NCBI GenBank assembly: GCA_034008185.1
Contig: CM067087.1
Coordinates: 44,559,590 to 44,623,589, forward strand
DNA: 64,000 bases
Reading direction: 5' to 3'
DNA from: Gorsachius magnificus
Taxonomy: Eukaryota > Chordata > Aves > Pelecaniformes > Ardeidae
Position numbers and translations under genes: made by a program. The notes under the pieces were generated by a model, which worked only from the letters and a program-made list of their open reading frames with translations, was not told the origin of the DNA and searched no databases. Shown here in pieces: positions 1-11,657 of this stretch (the stretch's first letter is position 1; the number at the start of each line of letters is the position of its first letter).

Positions 1-1627
1 AATTAAAATATATGCAGGCACTAAAAGGCAATCAGAGCCTGGTCAGCAGACTGTGCACACGGCCAACGCTTCAGGTAAAGGCAACCATCATAGCAGTGAC
101 CTGCTGAAAAATAAAGTGAGGAAGATGAGGGCCAGATGTAAGGAACAGAGAGGGATAGGACTGGCAAAGGATGCAGAACAGGCTGGGCAGAAGGAAATTA
201 CAGGGTTTTTCACGAGGCTGAACAAGGATCCTGGCTGGCTGCAAGGTTTTGGGACAACGTAGAGGATGGTAGCACCCAGCTATAGGAGGAGGAGGAGAAG
301 AACAATGAAGGGAGAAAAGAGAGGTGTGCTGCCTGGAGCCAGCCGGTCAAGGGAATTGTATTTTGAGACCAGGGATCTTCAAACTAGTAAGAAATGAAGG
401 CCTCTCCTCATACTCTTAATCGGGAAATTTGTAAAATGCTATCCTCTGTGCAAAAGAGAAGACATATTTCCACGGGCACGGCAAGGCACTGCAGCACCTC
501 TCGGCTCTCCCTTTCTCTACTGGGCATCAGCACCATCTTCCTCTGCAGATACAGAGGGTTCAGTAGGATCACTTCTGGTTTTAGCATTAAAGGAAGACAG
601 AAAAACCCGTTTTTCTCTTCTTTGTTAACTGCTCATTTATGTGCCTACACATGTAGGCATTCCAAATAGGTAGATGCCCAGTTAACGCTAACAAGAAAAA
701 TTACTTTTTTCCATGTTCACACGCAAATTTTGACTTATGCAGAGGTTATCACTAGATGACTGCTTAAAATTTAGCTTCAAAGAGTATTTTCTGTAAACGC
801 AGTAATGTTGAAGCTTTCCCATACCCAAACTTCCATTTTCCCATCCCAGAGAGATTTACATTTTTGCACAAAATCAACATTACTGCCATGGTTTTGAAAT
901 ACTCGCTGCTGTACGCAACAGAAATACCGTGACCACAAATCTCTTCAAAAACACAAATATTCAGACTTAATCCTGAATAAAATACATATATAGTCATAGT
1001 TACGCTTTTAGAAAGCCCATTTACCACTTGAGGCCCTTTCAAGAAGATAGGAAGGCATTGAAAGTTACTCTTCAAAATCCTGAACAGGTACACACCAGGT
1101 CTCCAACACAGCACGTGAAAACTCAGAGAGTGAACCCAAGCCCGTTCTGTGCATGCTGCCAATACACTTCATCAAGTCATGACTGAGAACAGCACTCTGG
1201 GAAACCCACTATACACAAGAGCCCCTTCACACTTGTAGGCTTCACCTAACGAAACGTCATGCCTTTTGCGGGATCTTTTACCTCTTTCCATGCTAAATGC
1301 TAGGACTGCACTTTAAAAAAGGGCTACTTAACATTTGTATTTTTTTCCCCAAATTCATGCTTACTGTATGCGCCAAAGTTAATGCGATCACATAAAATTG
1401 GGCTGGATTACGACAACCTTTGTCTTCACACCTGCGTGTGCCACCTACCATTCAGCCAGGAAACCTGAGGGCTGTCACATCAATAAAACGCCACGTTAAT
1501 ACTCTCTGGGGTGGAAATACCCTATTAGCCAATTATTGTTGTCTATTCTTTACTTCCAAATATGTATTTTTTTTGTACCATTCTGATAAACACATCCCAA
1601 TCTGCAGGCTCAAGCAAGCAGGAATTG

Positions 1628-1672
1628 GGTTTGGTTTGGGTTTGGTTTTTTTTGGTTTTTTTTTTTTTTTTT
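1628..1672. repeat. TTTGG-rich tract ending in a 17-T run
   Basis: Several GGTTT/GGGTTT units run into TTTTTTTTGG and then 17 consecutive T. This is low-complexity sequence. On the minus (gene) strand it reads as A17 followed by CCAAA units. Confidence 0.85.
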
Positions 1673-2091
1673 GCTTTTAGTGATGTCTTATATTAGACCG
1701 AATGCCCAGATTTCAATGGTACCATTAAATCATGCGGTCGTTTAAATGCCAAATCTCAGTGCTATATCCTCTGAAGTGCCTGTGTTCATTTAGGTTAATA
1801 AGCATTTTGCCGTACACTAACTTCTGTCTTCATTTGCTTCTGTTTAATGATGACCATCTCCTCCTGCCCACATGTAGGCTCCTCTCCACTGCTCGTTGAG
1901 CCATCAAGACACACCTTTGTTTCATTTAGTATGCAATTTTCACCTCTGACCCAAGAAACTAGTCTTAGGCTTCCTGAACTTTATTGCCTGTTAATAGACT
2001 GCTGGCTCTCTTTTCAGCAGTCATAGAAATGGTAGAGAGACATTTAATTGAAAAGAGGGACAAAGCTAGAGCCTGAAAGGCAAAAGGTTTT

Positions 2092-2107
2092 AAAAAAAAA
2101 AAAAAAA
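2092..2107. repeat. Poly-A run (16)
   Basis: Sixteen uninterrupted A. No retrocopied gene body is recognisable next to it. Confidence 0.9.
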
Positions 2108-2179
2108 TCCAGAATTAATATGTTTGAGGAGCTTTGGATATTCTTTACAAGTTTGTGCCTCTTTACACAAATAAGAAAG

Positions 2180-2300
2180 ACATCATTGATTTAATTATCT
2201 TCCCAGGGAACAATGGTATAATACCCTGAATGGTGCTAAATGATTGATCTGGCAATTCATCATCTGCTAACAACTATCTATGCATTTTGTTTCTCTCCAG
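2180..2300. promoter_or_regulatory. Candidate conserved non-coding element in intron 2
   Basis: AT-rich, non-repetitive sequence with homeodomain cores: TTTAATTATC at 2190-2199 and TGATTGAT (a PBX/HOX-type core) at 2241-2248. The call rests only on composition and motif density. Conservation has not been tested. Confidence 0.22.
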
Positions 2301-3349
2301 TCCTCAGCCCAATGACATTAACAGCAATGTCACCGAGCAGTCCTGGGCTTTCATAAAACACCCACAGATGCTCTTTCCTGCCAGTATTTAGGGACACATG
2401 GTTATAATTTTGTCTGTATTTCTTTGTCATAGATTACTTTTAACTACATCTGTTCAATTAAAATAAAAAAGGCAGACACAGCTAGAGTCCATCAGCTTTA
2501 TATCAAAAGTAGCCTTCTAATGAAATAGGGAGATTTAATTTTGTAAGTGTTCTGACGAGTGAGAGATACCTTTCTGTTTTTTCAGAAGTTCTCTGTTCGG
2601 TGAATAGTTAAGAAAGGACATTATTACAGCATAAGGATATTATTGTACACAGAAAGGCATTATTAAAAGTGATTTATTGCTCCGTGTTAGGAAACTTATA
2701 GGAAAAGTCTGATAATATATTAAACTTGTTTATTATGGACTTCATATAATTTTTGAATAATGCAGCTTTTTCTTTTGACAAGAGCAATAAACTCTGCTGG
2801 TATAGACATACGTTGATTATCCCAAGTCAACTGTGTTGCTTAAAGAAACATGCCCAAACAATCAGCTCTTGACAGCTGCATCTCTTGTTATTTACAATGG
2901 CCATCACGGTAATAACTCACCATTTCTATATTAATAAGGCAGTGAAATTTATTATGATGGTATTGAAAAGTTATTAAGTACTGCATCCCAAGTGACAAAG
3001 TACCACAGCACTGTCACTATCCAAAAGCAGTTGCCCATCCATCACAAAGCTTTCCAGATGGTCCTGCATCTTTATCGCTCCCAGGTTGGTGACATCACCT
3101 GTTCACCCACTCAAAATTGATGATGAAAGCAAACAGATCTATCTTACTTACATTTACCAAATCAATTTAATTTTACAGGCCATGGCTTAGTGACATATTG
3201 ACTGTTTTCCTTAATGGCATCTACTGTACTTAATGCAAAGAACTCATCTTTGAATCCTGGCTTGCATAATGTGGCATTTCATAATAAATTTTTTATAACA
3301 TATTTATTTAATGGGAAGACTTATGATTGTTTGTCAGTTCTATTAATAA

Positions 3350-3369
3350 TTTTTTTTTTTTTTTTTTTT
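3350..3369. repeat. Poly-T run (20)
   Basis: Twenty uninterrupted T. On the minus strand this is an A20 run, but no retrocopy is seen upstream of it. Confidence 0.9.
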
Positions 3370-4322
3370 CTTTCTGATGTTGTCTTTCTTAATGGCTAAA
3401 TCCAATTTACAGCTTTTGTCTTTTAAAGGGATGTCTGGCATATCACACAATGATTTTTCTTCATATTTTCTTTTGATAATCTCACAGATCTACTCCAATG
3501 TCATCTTTTCTCTCAGTTTATTTAATGCTATTACCTGCTTGGACTGAGTGCTACCAAACTCAAATAAAATCTACCCGGGTCACATTTGAGTAAATAACCA
3601 CCATCTTATTCTGCATAGGAATACAAATTCCTGAAGTATCCCCCTCAGTTCTGCTCTGAAGAAGGTAAAAAAAACTTCCTTCTCCCCCTCCTGGTTCTAA
3701 GTCCACTTGACTCTTACGGTTTCACTCTGCTTCCCTCGGGAGTTAATGCTCCTCCTGATTAAATTAAAACCTCGGTGGCTTTGTGGGGAATACATACGCA
3801 GACCTACAGAGAGGTTTTTGTGGCTTTAGACTGTGCCATGAAATGGGTGATTTCCTGCCCCTGAGGTCAAGGACATGGTGAAGCTCCCACCGTAGGTGAA
3901 GAAACAGTCAATTCTACACAAACCATTTCAGGTTTCATGGAGACAAAGGTGCTGCCTTGCCCTTTTAATGTCAGATTTCACAGCCGTGCCACACCAGCAC
4001 CCGCTCAGCCTCCTGCGCTGGCCGAAAACCTCTTCCTCATGCTATTGCCACATTGGCTTTGGGTTGGCTTAGTGATTTATTAGCGCCGTGAGCAGCAGCC
4101 CCGGTGCCAGAGCCAGCCCAGGACAGGGATGAGCAGCACCTCCCTTCTGGCAGCCAGTACAGCCTCCCAGCTACCTCTGTGATAGGGTTTTGAACATCTG
4201 AATGTTTTCTGGGAATGGCTCCATTGCAGAGCCAAAGAGGGAGCTCTGCAGATCTCATTCCTGCTCTCCTTCCAGCAAGCAGTAGGTTTGCCTGAGCAAG
4301 GGGATGGTTGTGGCATTTGTTC

Positions 4323-4338
4323 AAAAAAAAAAAAAAAA
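4323..4338. repeat. Poly-A run (16)
   Basis: Sixteen uninterrupted A in otherwise unique sequence. Confidence 0.9.
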
Positions 4339-4743
4339 CAGGGTATCACGTCCCACCAGCAATGTGAGACTGCTTAGTCATGCTAATCAAAGAATTAGGA
4401 GAACTGAAGAATGGAAGTAAGGAACAGTAGAGAAAGACAACAGGAGACTACTGCGTGTACTGTATCCATGTCCTAATATTCTTCCATCTGCATGAAACAA
4501 CCCGAAGGACCAACAGCTCCCTTTTGCTGTCAAATACACTTAATTCAAACAATGACAAGTCCACCTGCTCGTACCTTGGTATTCGAGGACCTGATGTTTG
4601 CTCATCTGTAATTATAAACTGCCTGTCCTCTGACCAGGGAGAAAGCTGGCATTAACAGCCAGGTAGCTGGTTGGGGTATACAACTGACATCACCTCTTAG
4701 AGTGATGATTTGCTCATGAGCACATCTGTCCACCTTCATAGGC

Positions 4744-4795
4744 TCATAGAATCATTTAGGTTGGAAAAGACCTTTAAGATCATCAAGTCCAACCT
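4744..4795 (-). mobile_element. CR1 retrotransposon 3'-end fragment
   Basis: The plus strand reads CATAGAATCATTTAGGTTGG followed by AAAAGACCTTTAAGATCATC and AAGTCCAACC. This is the reverse complement of the conserved CR1 3' terminus, so the element points leftward, in the sense of MECOM transcription. Only about 50 bp is clear. The sequence to its right (to about 4830) may be decayed CR1 but is not convincing. Confidence 0.9.
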
Positions 4796-7700
4796 TGCTG
4801 CAGGAATCCTATTGCCACGGTAACATTTGACTTAGTCACAGCCTCAAGTGTGACAAGACACAGATGCAAACAACAGAAGAATTCAGACCAGTAGCATTAG
4901 CAGCACTGTAAGAAATGTCTTTTTTTTGTACACAACTTTCGAGGGGCTGTCTTAAGCACCCTCATGCATACTCACCCCAGGCAAGATATATGGTATGAAC
5001 TCCATCCTATGCAGCACTGAACACACTGTCCCTAGCAGAGAGCTTAACAGAGCAGCTAAGCACATGCTTAACGCTAACACCTGGGTAATCCTGTTGATGA
5101 TAAGCCCGTGCCTAAGTGCTTTATTGGATCTCAGCCAGAGCGCTCCATGCCTTGCAAAGCTGAGCTCCAAAGGGGATAAAACATCACCTATGTATCGAAG
5201 AAAAGGTAAGGATGTCACCCCCACCTGCAGCTGCAAAAAGAGGATGGTCTGTTGACCTGGGGGAGAATACACTATCTGCAAGACTGGGTTGGTCTTTTAT
5301 TGATCAAAAACCACCCCCTCCCTTGCACTATAGAACAAATTCCTCCCTTTTCATTTCAAATAACCCACATTCCTATTCCTGGTTTTGCTTCAATAATAAT
5401 TTTTGCAAAGGTTTCTGGAGTCCTTATACTGCTGAGATCCATACGCAAGGAGAGAACATAGACAAGGAATCTCCCCACTTTCCAACACCCGGCCCAGTGT
5501 GGAGTTGCTCTGCAAGTTAATGCTCTTAAAGACGATTCAAGAAAAGGTCAAGATTTGGTCGGTGAGTCAGTGCAGTGTGAAAAGTGTCAGACAACAGCAG
5601 AAAATTAAGGGGTTTTTAATTTAACACTAGGATAAATTCCATATCCCAAAGAAATATGTTCAGAAGTGATGAAGTCTTTATTCCTTTCATTTTTCCTTTC
5701 TGCCAAAGACAATCTCCTCCTCTCTCCCAGTGTGATTTCACTGACTACAAGGGAATTATTTCCCTCAGCACCAGCATTGTTTATTAAGAATAGCTTAACA
5801 CGAGTTTTAAGATATGTGAATCCCATGCCCAGTTATTTAAAAGATGCTACTTTTTGTTCTGTTTTTATTATAAAAAAGAAAAGAAAAAAAGAGACAGAAG
5901 CTGCTTTCAACATTCCGACAAAGGTTTTCCAAAGGAGGACCCAAAACTAGGGATTAATATCCAGACAGAGTGAAATCAGCCAGTAACTCCTGCTTATTAC
6001 AGAGGAAGATTTTGGGTTCTAAGAGCAAGAAAACCAAGCTATCAGTTTCAACACTACAAGGTGGATTTTAGAGCATTCATATCAGATTCCAACTCTAAAA
6101 GCCTATACCTTTACATTTTGTAACTTTTTATTTTCATATAGATGGTATACCTAGAACCCCAAATCTCAAATAAACCTAAATTTAAATTTAAGAAATGCCA
6201 AAAGAAAGCCAAAGAGTACAGAATTGAAACTTAAAATTGCAATGATTCCAGTCCCTATTGATTGGTGGAAAGCCTTTACTCCAAAACAATTATTAAGAAG
6301 TTGTCCAACTTCCCCCAAAGATACACATCAAAAATGTTAGGAGAGAGGTAAATAAATAGGCGAACAGTCTCCTAATTTCCATTTAGAAGTAATCTGAGAT
6401 GTTTTTCAGCCTCACTGTCATGACAGGAAAACATCCTCTGCCCTATAAACACATTATATGCTGCTTTATAAAGCTCTAAAATAATTTTTTTACTTTTCTG
6501 ACAAGTTTTATTTATTAGAGTTTATTGCTCCTGGTTTTACCTCCTTAGTTAAGAAACAAAAGTTTAGGACAAAAAAAAAAGCTGTGGAGAAATCACAGCT
6601 ACGACTGAGTTTGCTATAGCAGTAAAAGACCTGAATTTGAATATTCAATGTGCTCCGGAAGAAGCTGGTCGAAGATAGGTGCATGTGCTTCGGTGACCCA
6701 TTCAAAGCCTTGCTTTGAAATACTGTCCTGGTTGTTTTTCATAGAAGGGCATGAACCACGATGAAATCACTAAATTTGTGTTCCCTTGCTTTTGTTTAAA
6801 AAAAAAAAAATTACTGCCATCCCTTAAAAGCTTGTTTTCTTTGTTGATTAAGCAGCAGTCAATTTTCCCTTTTCAAACAACCACTGAGCAACAGCCTCTC
6901 GACCCCCTCGGATATTCGGGCTGCTGGCAAATACTAAAACCTCAGTGACAAACTGCAAAAAAGCTCAACCTTTCCCCTTGTCCGGTGACCCCCTGTTCGA
7001 TTTGTACTTTAGCTAACCAATACCTGATTAGATAATGCTCAGCTCTAGACCCACAAAATGAGATAAAATTCAAATTTATGGCTTTTCATTTGAACTGGTC
7101 TACAGCACTCTAATCATGACCCAAGCGCAACTCTATCACAACAAATTCTCTTTGTCCCAGAGTGTGTTTTATGGCTGAAGTATATAAATGGACACAATAG
7201 ACATTGTTTTGTTGTACTTGCTCTGACAAAACTCTGCAACGATGCCCCCCCTTGCTATAGGGGAATGTAGGAAGAGATCCCATGAGATTCCTCTGCCTTC
7301 TGCAGCAAGCTTTTCTGCATCGTCAACTGCCTGGCTGCAAAAATTAATGGCAGCATTTACTCCAGCTTCCAATTCTCTCCCCACCACTACAGGCTAATCC
7401 TAGTGTCACCTCAGATGGACATCAGTCACAAAAACTGGAAGTCAGAAGTATCCCACAGCTGGCAATACCCCAAACTATGACAATCTTTTGCAAGGAAATT
7501 TAGCATGGTCTGTTATAAAAATGTCCTTTCCAAAGACATAGTTAGAGTCCACATTTATGTGTAGCTATAAAAAGTCTTCTCCGAGATGTGCACATAAGGG
7601 TTTGGGTTGAAATTTTCTAGTTTAAGACTCTAGGTTACCTAGCAATCTGAACAACTGCAAAAAAGGGGCAAGTCTTTGGTAGTAAAGTCAGTAATACATG

Positions 7701-10584
7701 GAGTATTAGCAAACAGCTAAGGAAGATGCTCAGCTTTCCTTCCAAAAATATTTTAATATGTTTATGCTAATTATTTTCTTGAACAAAGATTCTTCCTTCG
7801 TCATCTCTGAAAGTCAAACACCAGCGTATGTTTAGTGTTTCACCTTAAACTCAAAAAAATTTAGATAAAATGGAAGGATTGCTTTTCCAGTCACTTAGTC
7901 ATCCTCACTGTAGCTGCAGGGGACTCTATTCAAGAGAATTAAATGAGCACACACACTTGTTGCAACCCCACTATATATTTCTCTGAGCAACACACATGTG
8001 AGGTGGAGAAACAAGTAAACCAGGACACAGCAAAACGCTTTCTTTGGCCTGTGGGACCAGCCAGAAGTTCAAGCGGGTTGAGGGATCTCGCCTTTTGAAG
8101 CCACCAGACACAGCTGACCTTATAGCATCATGAACTATTCTAGGAATTATATATAACCAAACAGAAAAGAATATCTTGACAGCAGCTATGTCAGTGGAAT
8201 TCTCTCAACACACAAGTATCGTTGTGGGAAAAAAAGATTTTAAAACCTCTCATACTACAAAGTCATTAAAATCCACAGTCAGTACCATACAGAAGCTTCG
8301 GCTCCATCCTTCCTCCGTTTAAAATATAATAATGAAATTTCACCTTGATATCAGCAACAGCAGACTGAATTCCCCATTTGTTAGCTGACTTATTGGCACC
8401 TGGCAGGAGAAATGCCGTTTCACAAAGGTGCCCATTCAGGCAGAAAAACTGACAACAGAAAAGCTCATCTTCCCAAGACCTCAATAAATGACACCTTTCC
8501 CTCACCATCCCGTGCTCCCTTTGACACCACCTGACCCTACACAGCTTCTTTCTCCCTTTTTTACCCCAAGGCATAGGTCCAAGGTAGTGATGGTTTCCAG
8601 AGCAGTGTGATGATGACCATCTGGGCTGGGACGGGCAAGGTCTTCTACAGCACTACCAGGGTCCCCCACATCTGTCATTTGCCCTTAACCTTCACTACAT
8701 GCCATCATACTCCTTATGCAAGCTCTGGTAAGCAGCATTTCTTTGTCTCCCTTCCATTACAATAAATGTACTTAACCCACTTGTTGGAAAAATATTCTGT
8801 TTCAAGCTCCCTTGAGCACTGCAGAGCACTTCTAGGTGAGTGGCCAAATTGCAGAGGGACTCGACTGTTGATTTTGTGTGATTTTTCTCCAGCCCTTTTC
8901 AACAGCTTCTCCCCAGCTGTCCCAAATCTATAACACTGTTCAAATGGCATGAGTCCTGCAGCTTGAAAGGGATTCAGTCTGCCAGCTGGGCTTCCAGCAC
9001 TATCAAGATATGCATTTCTTGTGCCGATTTTGTAGATCGCAAAATCCTAAATATTTTAAGCAGGAAAACTGGTCTCTAATACTGCAGTACATTATCAACA
9101 TCTAAGGGTGTGAAAAATCATGATGGGTTTCCCTCAATATTAGTGGGGCTATCCTGTATTATACCACCTGAGGAATACCATAAAAGTCTCTGATTTTGGT
9201 ATATGTTAAACCTGCAAGTACAGCCGTGTCTCAGCAGTTTTGCTCCAATTTCTGTTATCAATATCTGAGCTTAATTGAGTTGTGGTTAAAAGTCAGATTT
9301 TATGGCTTCCTGGTGCCTTTGTCAAATAATAAAGATTTCTCAGCAGCAATTATATTGCATCAAGGTCTGTTAACTTGATAGAGTGCTGCCACCTCTATAA
9401 TTTCTCCTGACACTATTCTGTCATATTGTCACAGGTCTCACCAGAGTTTAAACAACCAGATGGAAAGTTTGGAATGAACTCACGGAATATTTATGGACAG
9501 CAAATCAAACCTCTATTTTCTACCATATCTGCAAGGCTCTGCTCCACAGCAAAACTCCATTTTTCCTGGGAAAATGAACCTCCCAACTCTCCAGAGGTCA
9601 GTCGTGCCCCTAGAGAGCCATGCAAACTCTGCACTTCTCCTCTTATCAGAAACCAAAGGAAACGTACAGATGGAAAGCCGAGATTGCACTCTGTTTCTAC
9701 AGCACATTGTTAAAACTATGAATAAAACTGGGCAAGAACATTTGTTACGGCATAACACAACTGGCAACATGCAGCACTTGAGGTCTAAAGCCCTGACCTG
9801 ACCATGGACCTGCAACTCAACCAACTCCACGACAGTATCACAGCGAGGAAACCACATTGCCCCCAAAGGCAGGGAAAGCAAGAGGCAACTGTTGTACTCG
9901 CCAAAGGAGGCCTTGAGCTCCTTCAAGAAAAGCAACGTTTCTCAGAGCATCTGCAGAAGTAACATGAGCCACATCATCCCCATATGTGTTAGGTCTGACA
10001 CCAGCATCCAAACATACTTTCACCGAATGAATGGCAAAATTCCCATTAAGTTAAATGGAACCAGGATCAAACCCCCAGTTTTTGACATCCCAGAGTAGCA
10101 CAAGGTTCTGCAATAGCAATTTTAGCCACACAATGCCAAATTTTAGGGCTATTCTAACCATTGTCAACAGAAAGGGGTGATGCACAACCATGAAACCAGC
10201 ACTCAGTTTCTTTTCAAATCTGTAGTGCAGTATCATTTGCAAATCCCTAACCCACGAACATACAGCAGGTCTGCACAAGAGCAGACTAAAAATGGTAGCG
10301 AAGTGTTCCAACAACGCAATTTCTTCCTTTCCTTCCCCAAAAGAGGCATCACCTGCCAATATCCACCCAAACAGATTTCGTGCATGAAGAACAACAATAA
10401 TTCCTGCCTTTTTTCTTTTTTAATTTACAATTTTTTCCATCCAGAAAGCCCCGAAAGGCCACACAAAGCAGTCTTCCTGCACACAAATATCCCCTGGCTG
10501 CTGCAAGATAGGACTCAAATTCTACAAATATTTCTGTGTTTATAGACACGCAAGAGAGTTCAACAGACCAAAAGAATGTAAAGT

Positions 10585-10591
10585 GTCTTAC
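10585..10591 (-). other. MECOM: Splice donor of MECOM exon 2
   Basis: The exon ends TGGGAG and the intron starts GTAAGAC on the minus strand. This is an almost perfect U1 match (GAG|GTAAGA). The cut falls after a complete codon (Glu), in the phase expected for the junction following GWE in MECOM. Confidence 0.9.
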
Positions 10592-10941
10592 CTCCCAACC
10601 GTAACTGGGATCTTTAAGGTGTGGCCGCTGCTCACCTATAAAAGGGCCAAACTTTTCCCCCGCTTCAATCTTCCTTTTGGTCCATATCCCTAATCCTGCT
10701 CCAGGAATGTTGGATTCTCTGAGCTCAAACTCTGAAGGAATGGGAATGTCATCGGGGATGTATATCGGAGCCTTGTAAGGAGAGCTCTCCTTTGGCGTGA
10801 AAGCTTCGCTGGAGGTTGCTGGAGAAGACTGCTCTTGAATGTTGGCAGATGTTGGACACTGGATGTTTGCAGCCTCTCCATTAGCTTCTGGCACTTCCTC
10901 CAAAGGAAGTTCAGGAAATCTTTCATACAAACATTCGTCAC
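10592..10941 (-). CDS. MECOM: MECOM (MDS1-EVI1 / PRDM3) long-isoform exon 2: N-terminal linker and start of PR domain
   Basis: This is a 350-bp internal exon encoding 116 full codons plus the last two bases of a split codon at its 5' end. The translation starts [15 protein letters not shown] and ends KDPSYGWE. It contains [13 protein letters not shown] (residues about 39-51), [16 protein letters not shown] (about 53-68) and the PR-domain opening ELRES...[12 protein letters not shown] (about 72-91). These match the MDS1 part of MECOM. The paralogue PRDM16 has a related but different block (EDIPIP, and no KDPSYGWE). The acceptor is ...TTTTCCAG|GTGACG and the donor is GAG|GTAAGA. The entry phase (one base upstream, two here) and the exit on a codon boundary agree with the known MDS1 exon structure. 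MECOM is a nuclear zinc-finger regulator of haematopoietic stem cells and development, and its PR domain is linked to H3K9 methylation. Only the first part of that domain is here. The ANIQ region (10823-10870) is internally repeated. Reading open into both introns is fortuitous. Confidence 0.95.
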
Positions 10942-10957
10942 CTGGAAAATAAAGCCA
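10942..10957 (-). other. MECOM: Splice acceptor of MECOM exon 2
   Basis: On the minus strand the intron ends TTGGCTTTATTTTCCAG, a pyrimidine-rich tract directly before AG. Cutting here leaves the exon starting GT-GAC-GAA, so the first codon is completed by one base from exon 1. In human MDS1 exon 1 that base is A, which would give Ser here. Confidence 0.9.
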
Positions 10958-11620
10958 AACAGTAGGATTTGAAATACCCTGACAGATTTTGCATATGAAA
11001 TCCTTTTCGGCATGCACGTGAAATGGGGAGGACAGTTTGGTAGGCGCATAGCACCTTCATCAATCACTAGTCCCGCAGCAGAACCTCACCCTGAAAGGAG
11101 CCAAGCCTTTTCCCTACTGTAGGCCTGGGGGTACACAGTGTTTTTTCTCAATATTCCTGACATCAAAAGTAGTTTACATCATTGAACACAAGCGAGGGAA
11201 TTGCATACAGATGTATACGCAGGCACACCCTATTATCCGGATATAGCGCTTTGCATTGCATACTCTTTGAAATTACAATTGAAAGCCAACATTATATGTT
11301 ACAACTGAAATCTAAGTGACATGAAAAGCAGGAAAGCTTTACTGGTCTTTCAGAGAGACAGATTGAACCTAAAGTAGCCAAAATTAAGTTTGATGGCCTC
11401 CAATTAGTCTTTGGAGGAAAGGATCCAGCCTACCACACAACTCTTGGCAAGAACTTCAGCTGATGTAAATCAGTGTCTTACCATTGATCTCCAAGAAACA
11501 CAATAAACACACCTTATAAAACATGAACCTTTCCTCTTACACTTGCAAAAAAACCTGGGGCAGATCCAACACACATTAAAAAAAAAAAAATTCCTTCATC
11601 TCTGGGGCTTCGCCAGCAAA

Positions 11621-11657
11621 CAAAAAGAAAAAAAAAAAGAAAAAGGAAAAAGAAAAA
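11621..11657. repeat. A-rich low-complexity tract
   Basis: Runs of A are broken by single G or GG. A second A run lies at 11578-11590, about 30 bp to the left. On the gene strand these form long pyrimidine tracts, but no acceptor-exon structure follows. Confidence 0.8.

Larger units (their letters stand above)
1..10591 (-). other. MECOM: MECOM intron 2, 5' part (truncated by window start)
   Basis: This is non-coding by position, downstream of the MDS1 exon 2 donor. It contains no recognisable PR-domain continuation exon; the next exon should carry the rest of the PR domain and lies beyond position 1. Contents seen: a TTTGG/poly-T tract (1628-1672), an A16 run (2092-2107), a T20 run (3350-3369), an A16 run (4323-4338), a CR1 tail (4744-4795), and an AT-rich block with homeodomain-type cores (about 2180-2300). 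The remaining stretches (about 1-1600, 5000-10580) show short open frames with no family resemblance and no clear repeats. Confidence 0.85.

Noticed and set aside
10349..11017. A 222-codon minus-strand frame that includes the MECOM exon and starts at an ATG in the upstream intron
   Set aside because: The parts outside 10592-10941 are intron read-through. Consensus acceptor and donor sites bound the homologous segment exactly, and homology stops at both.
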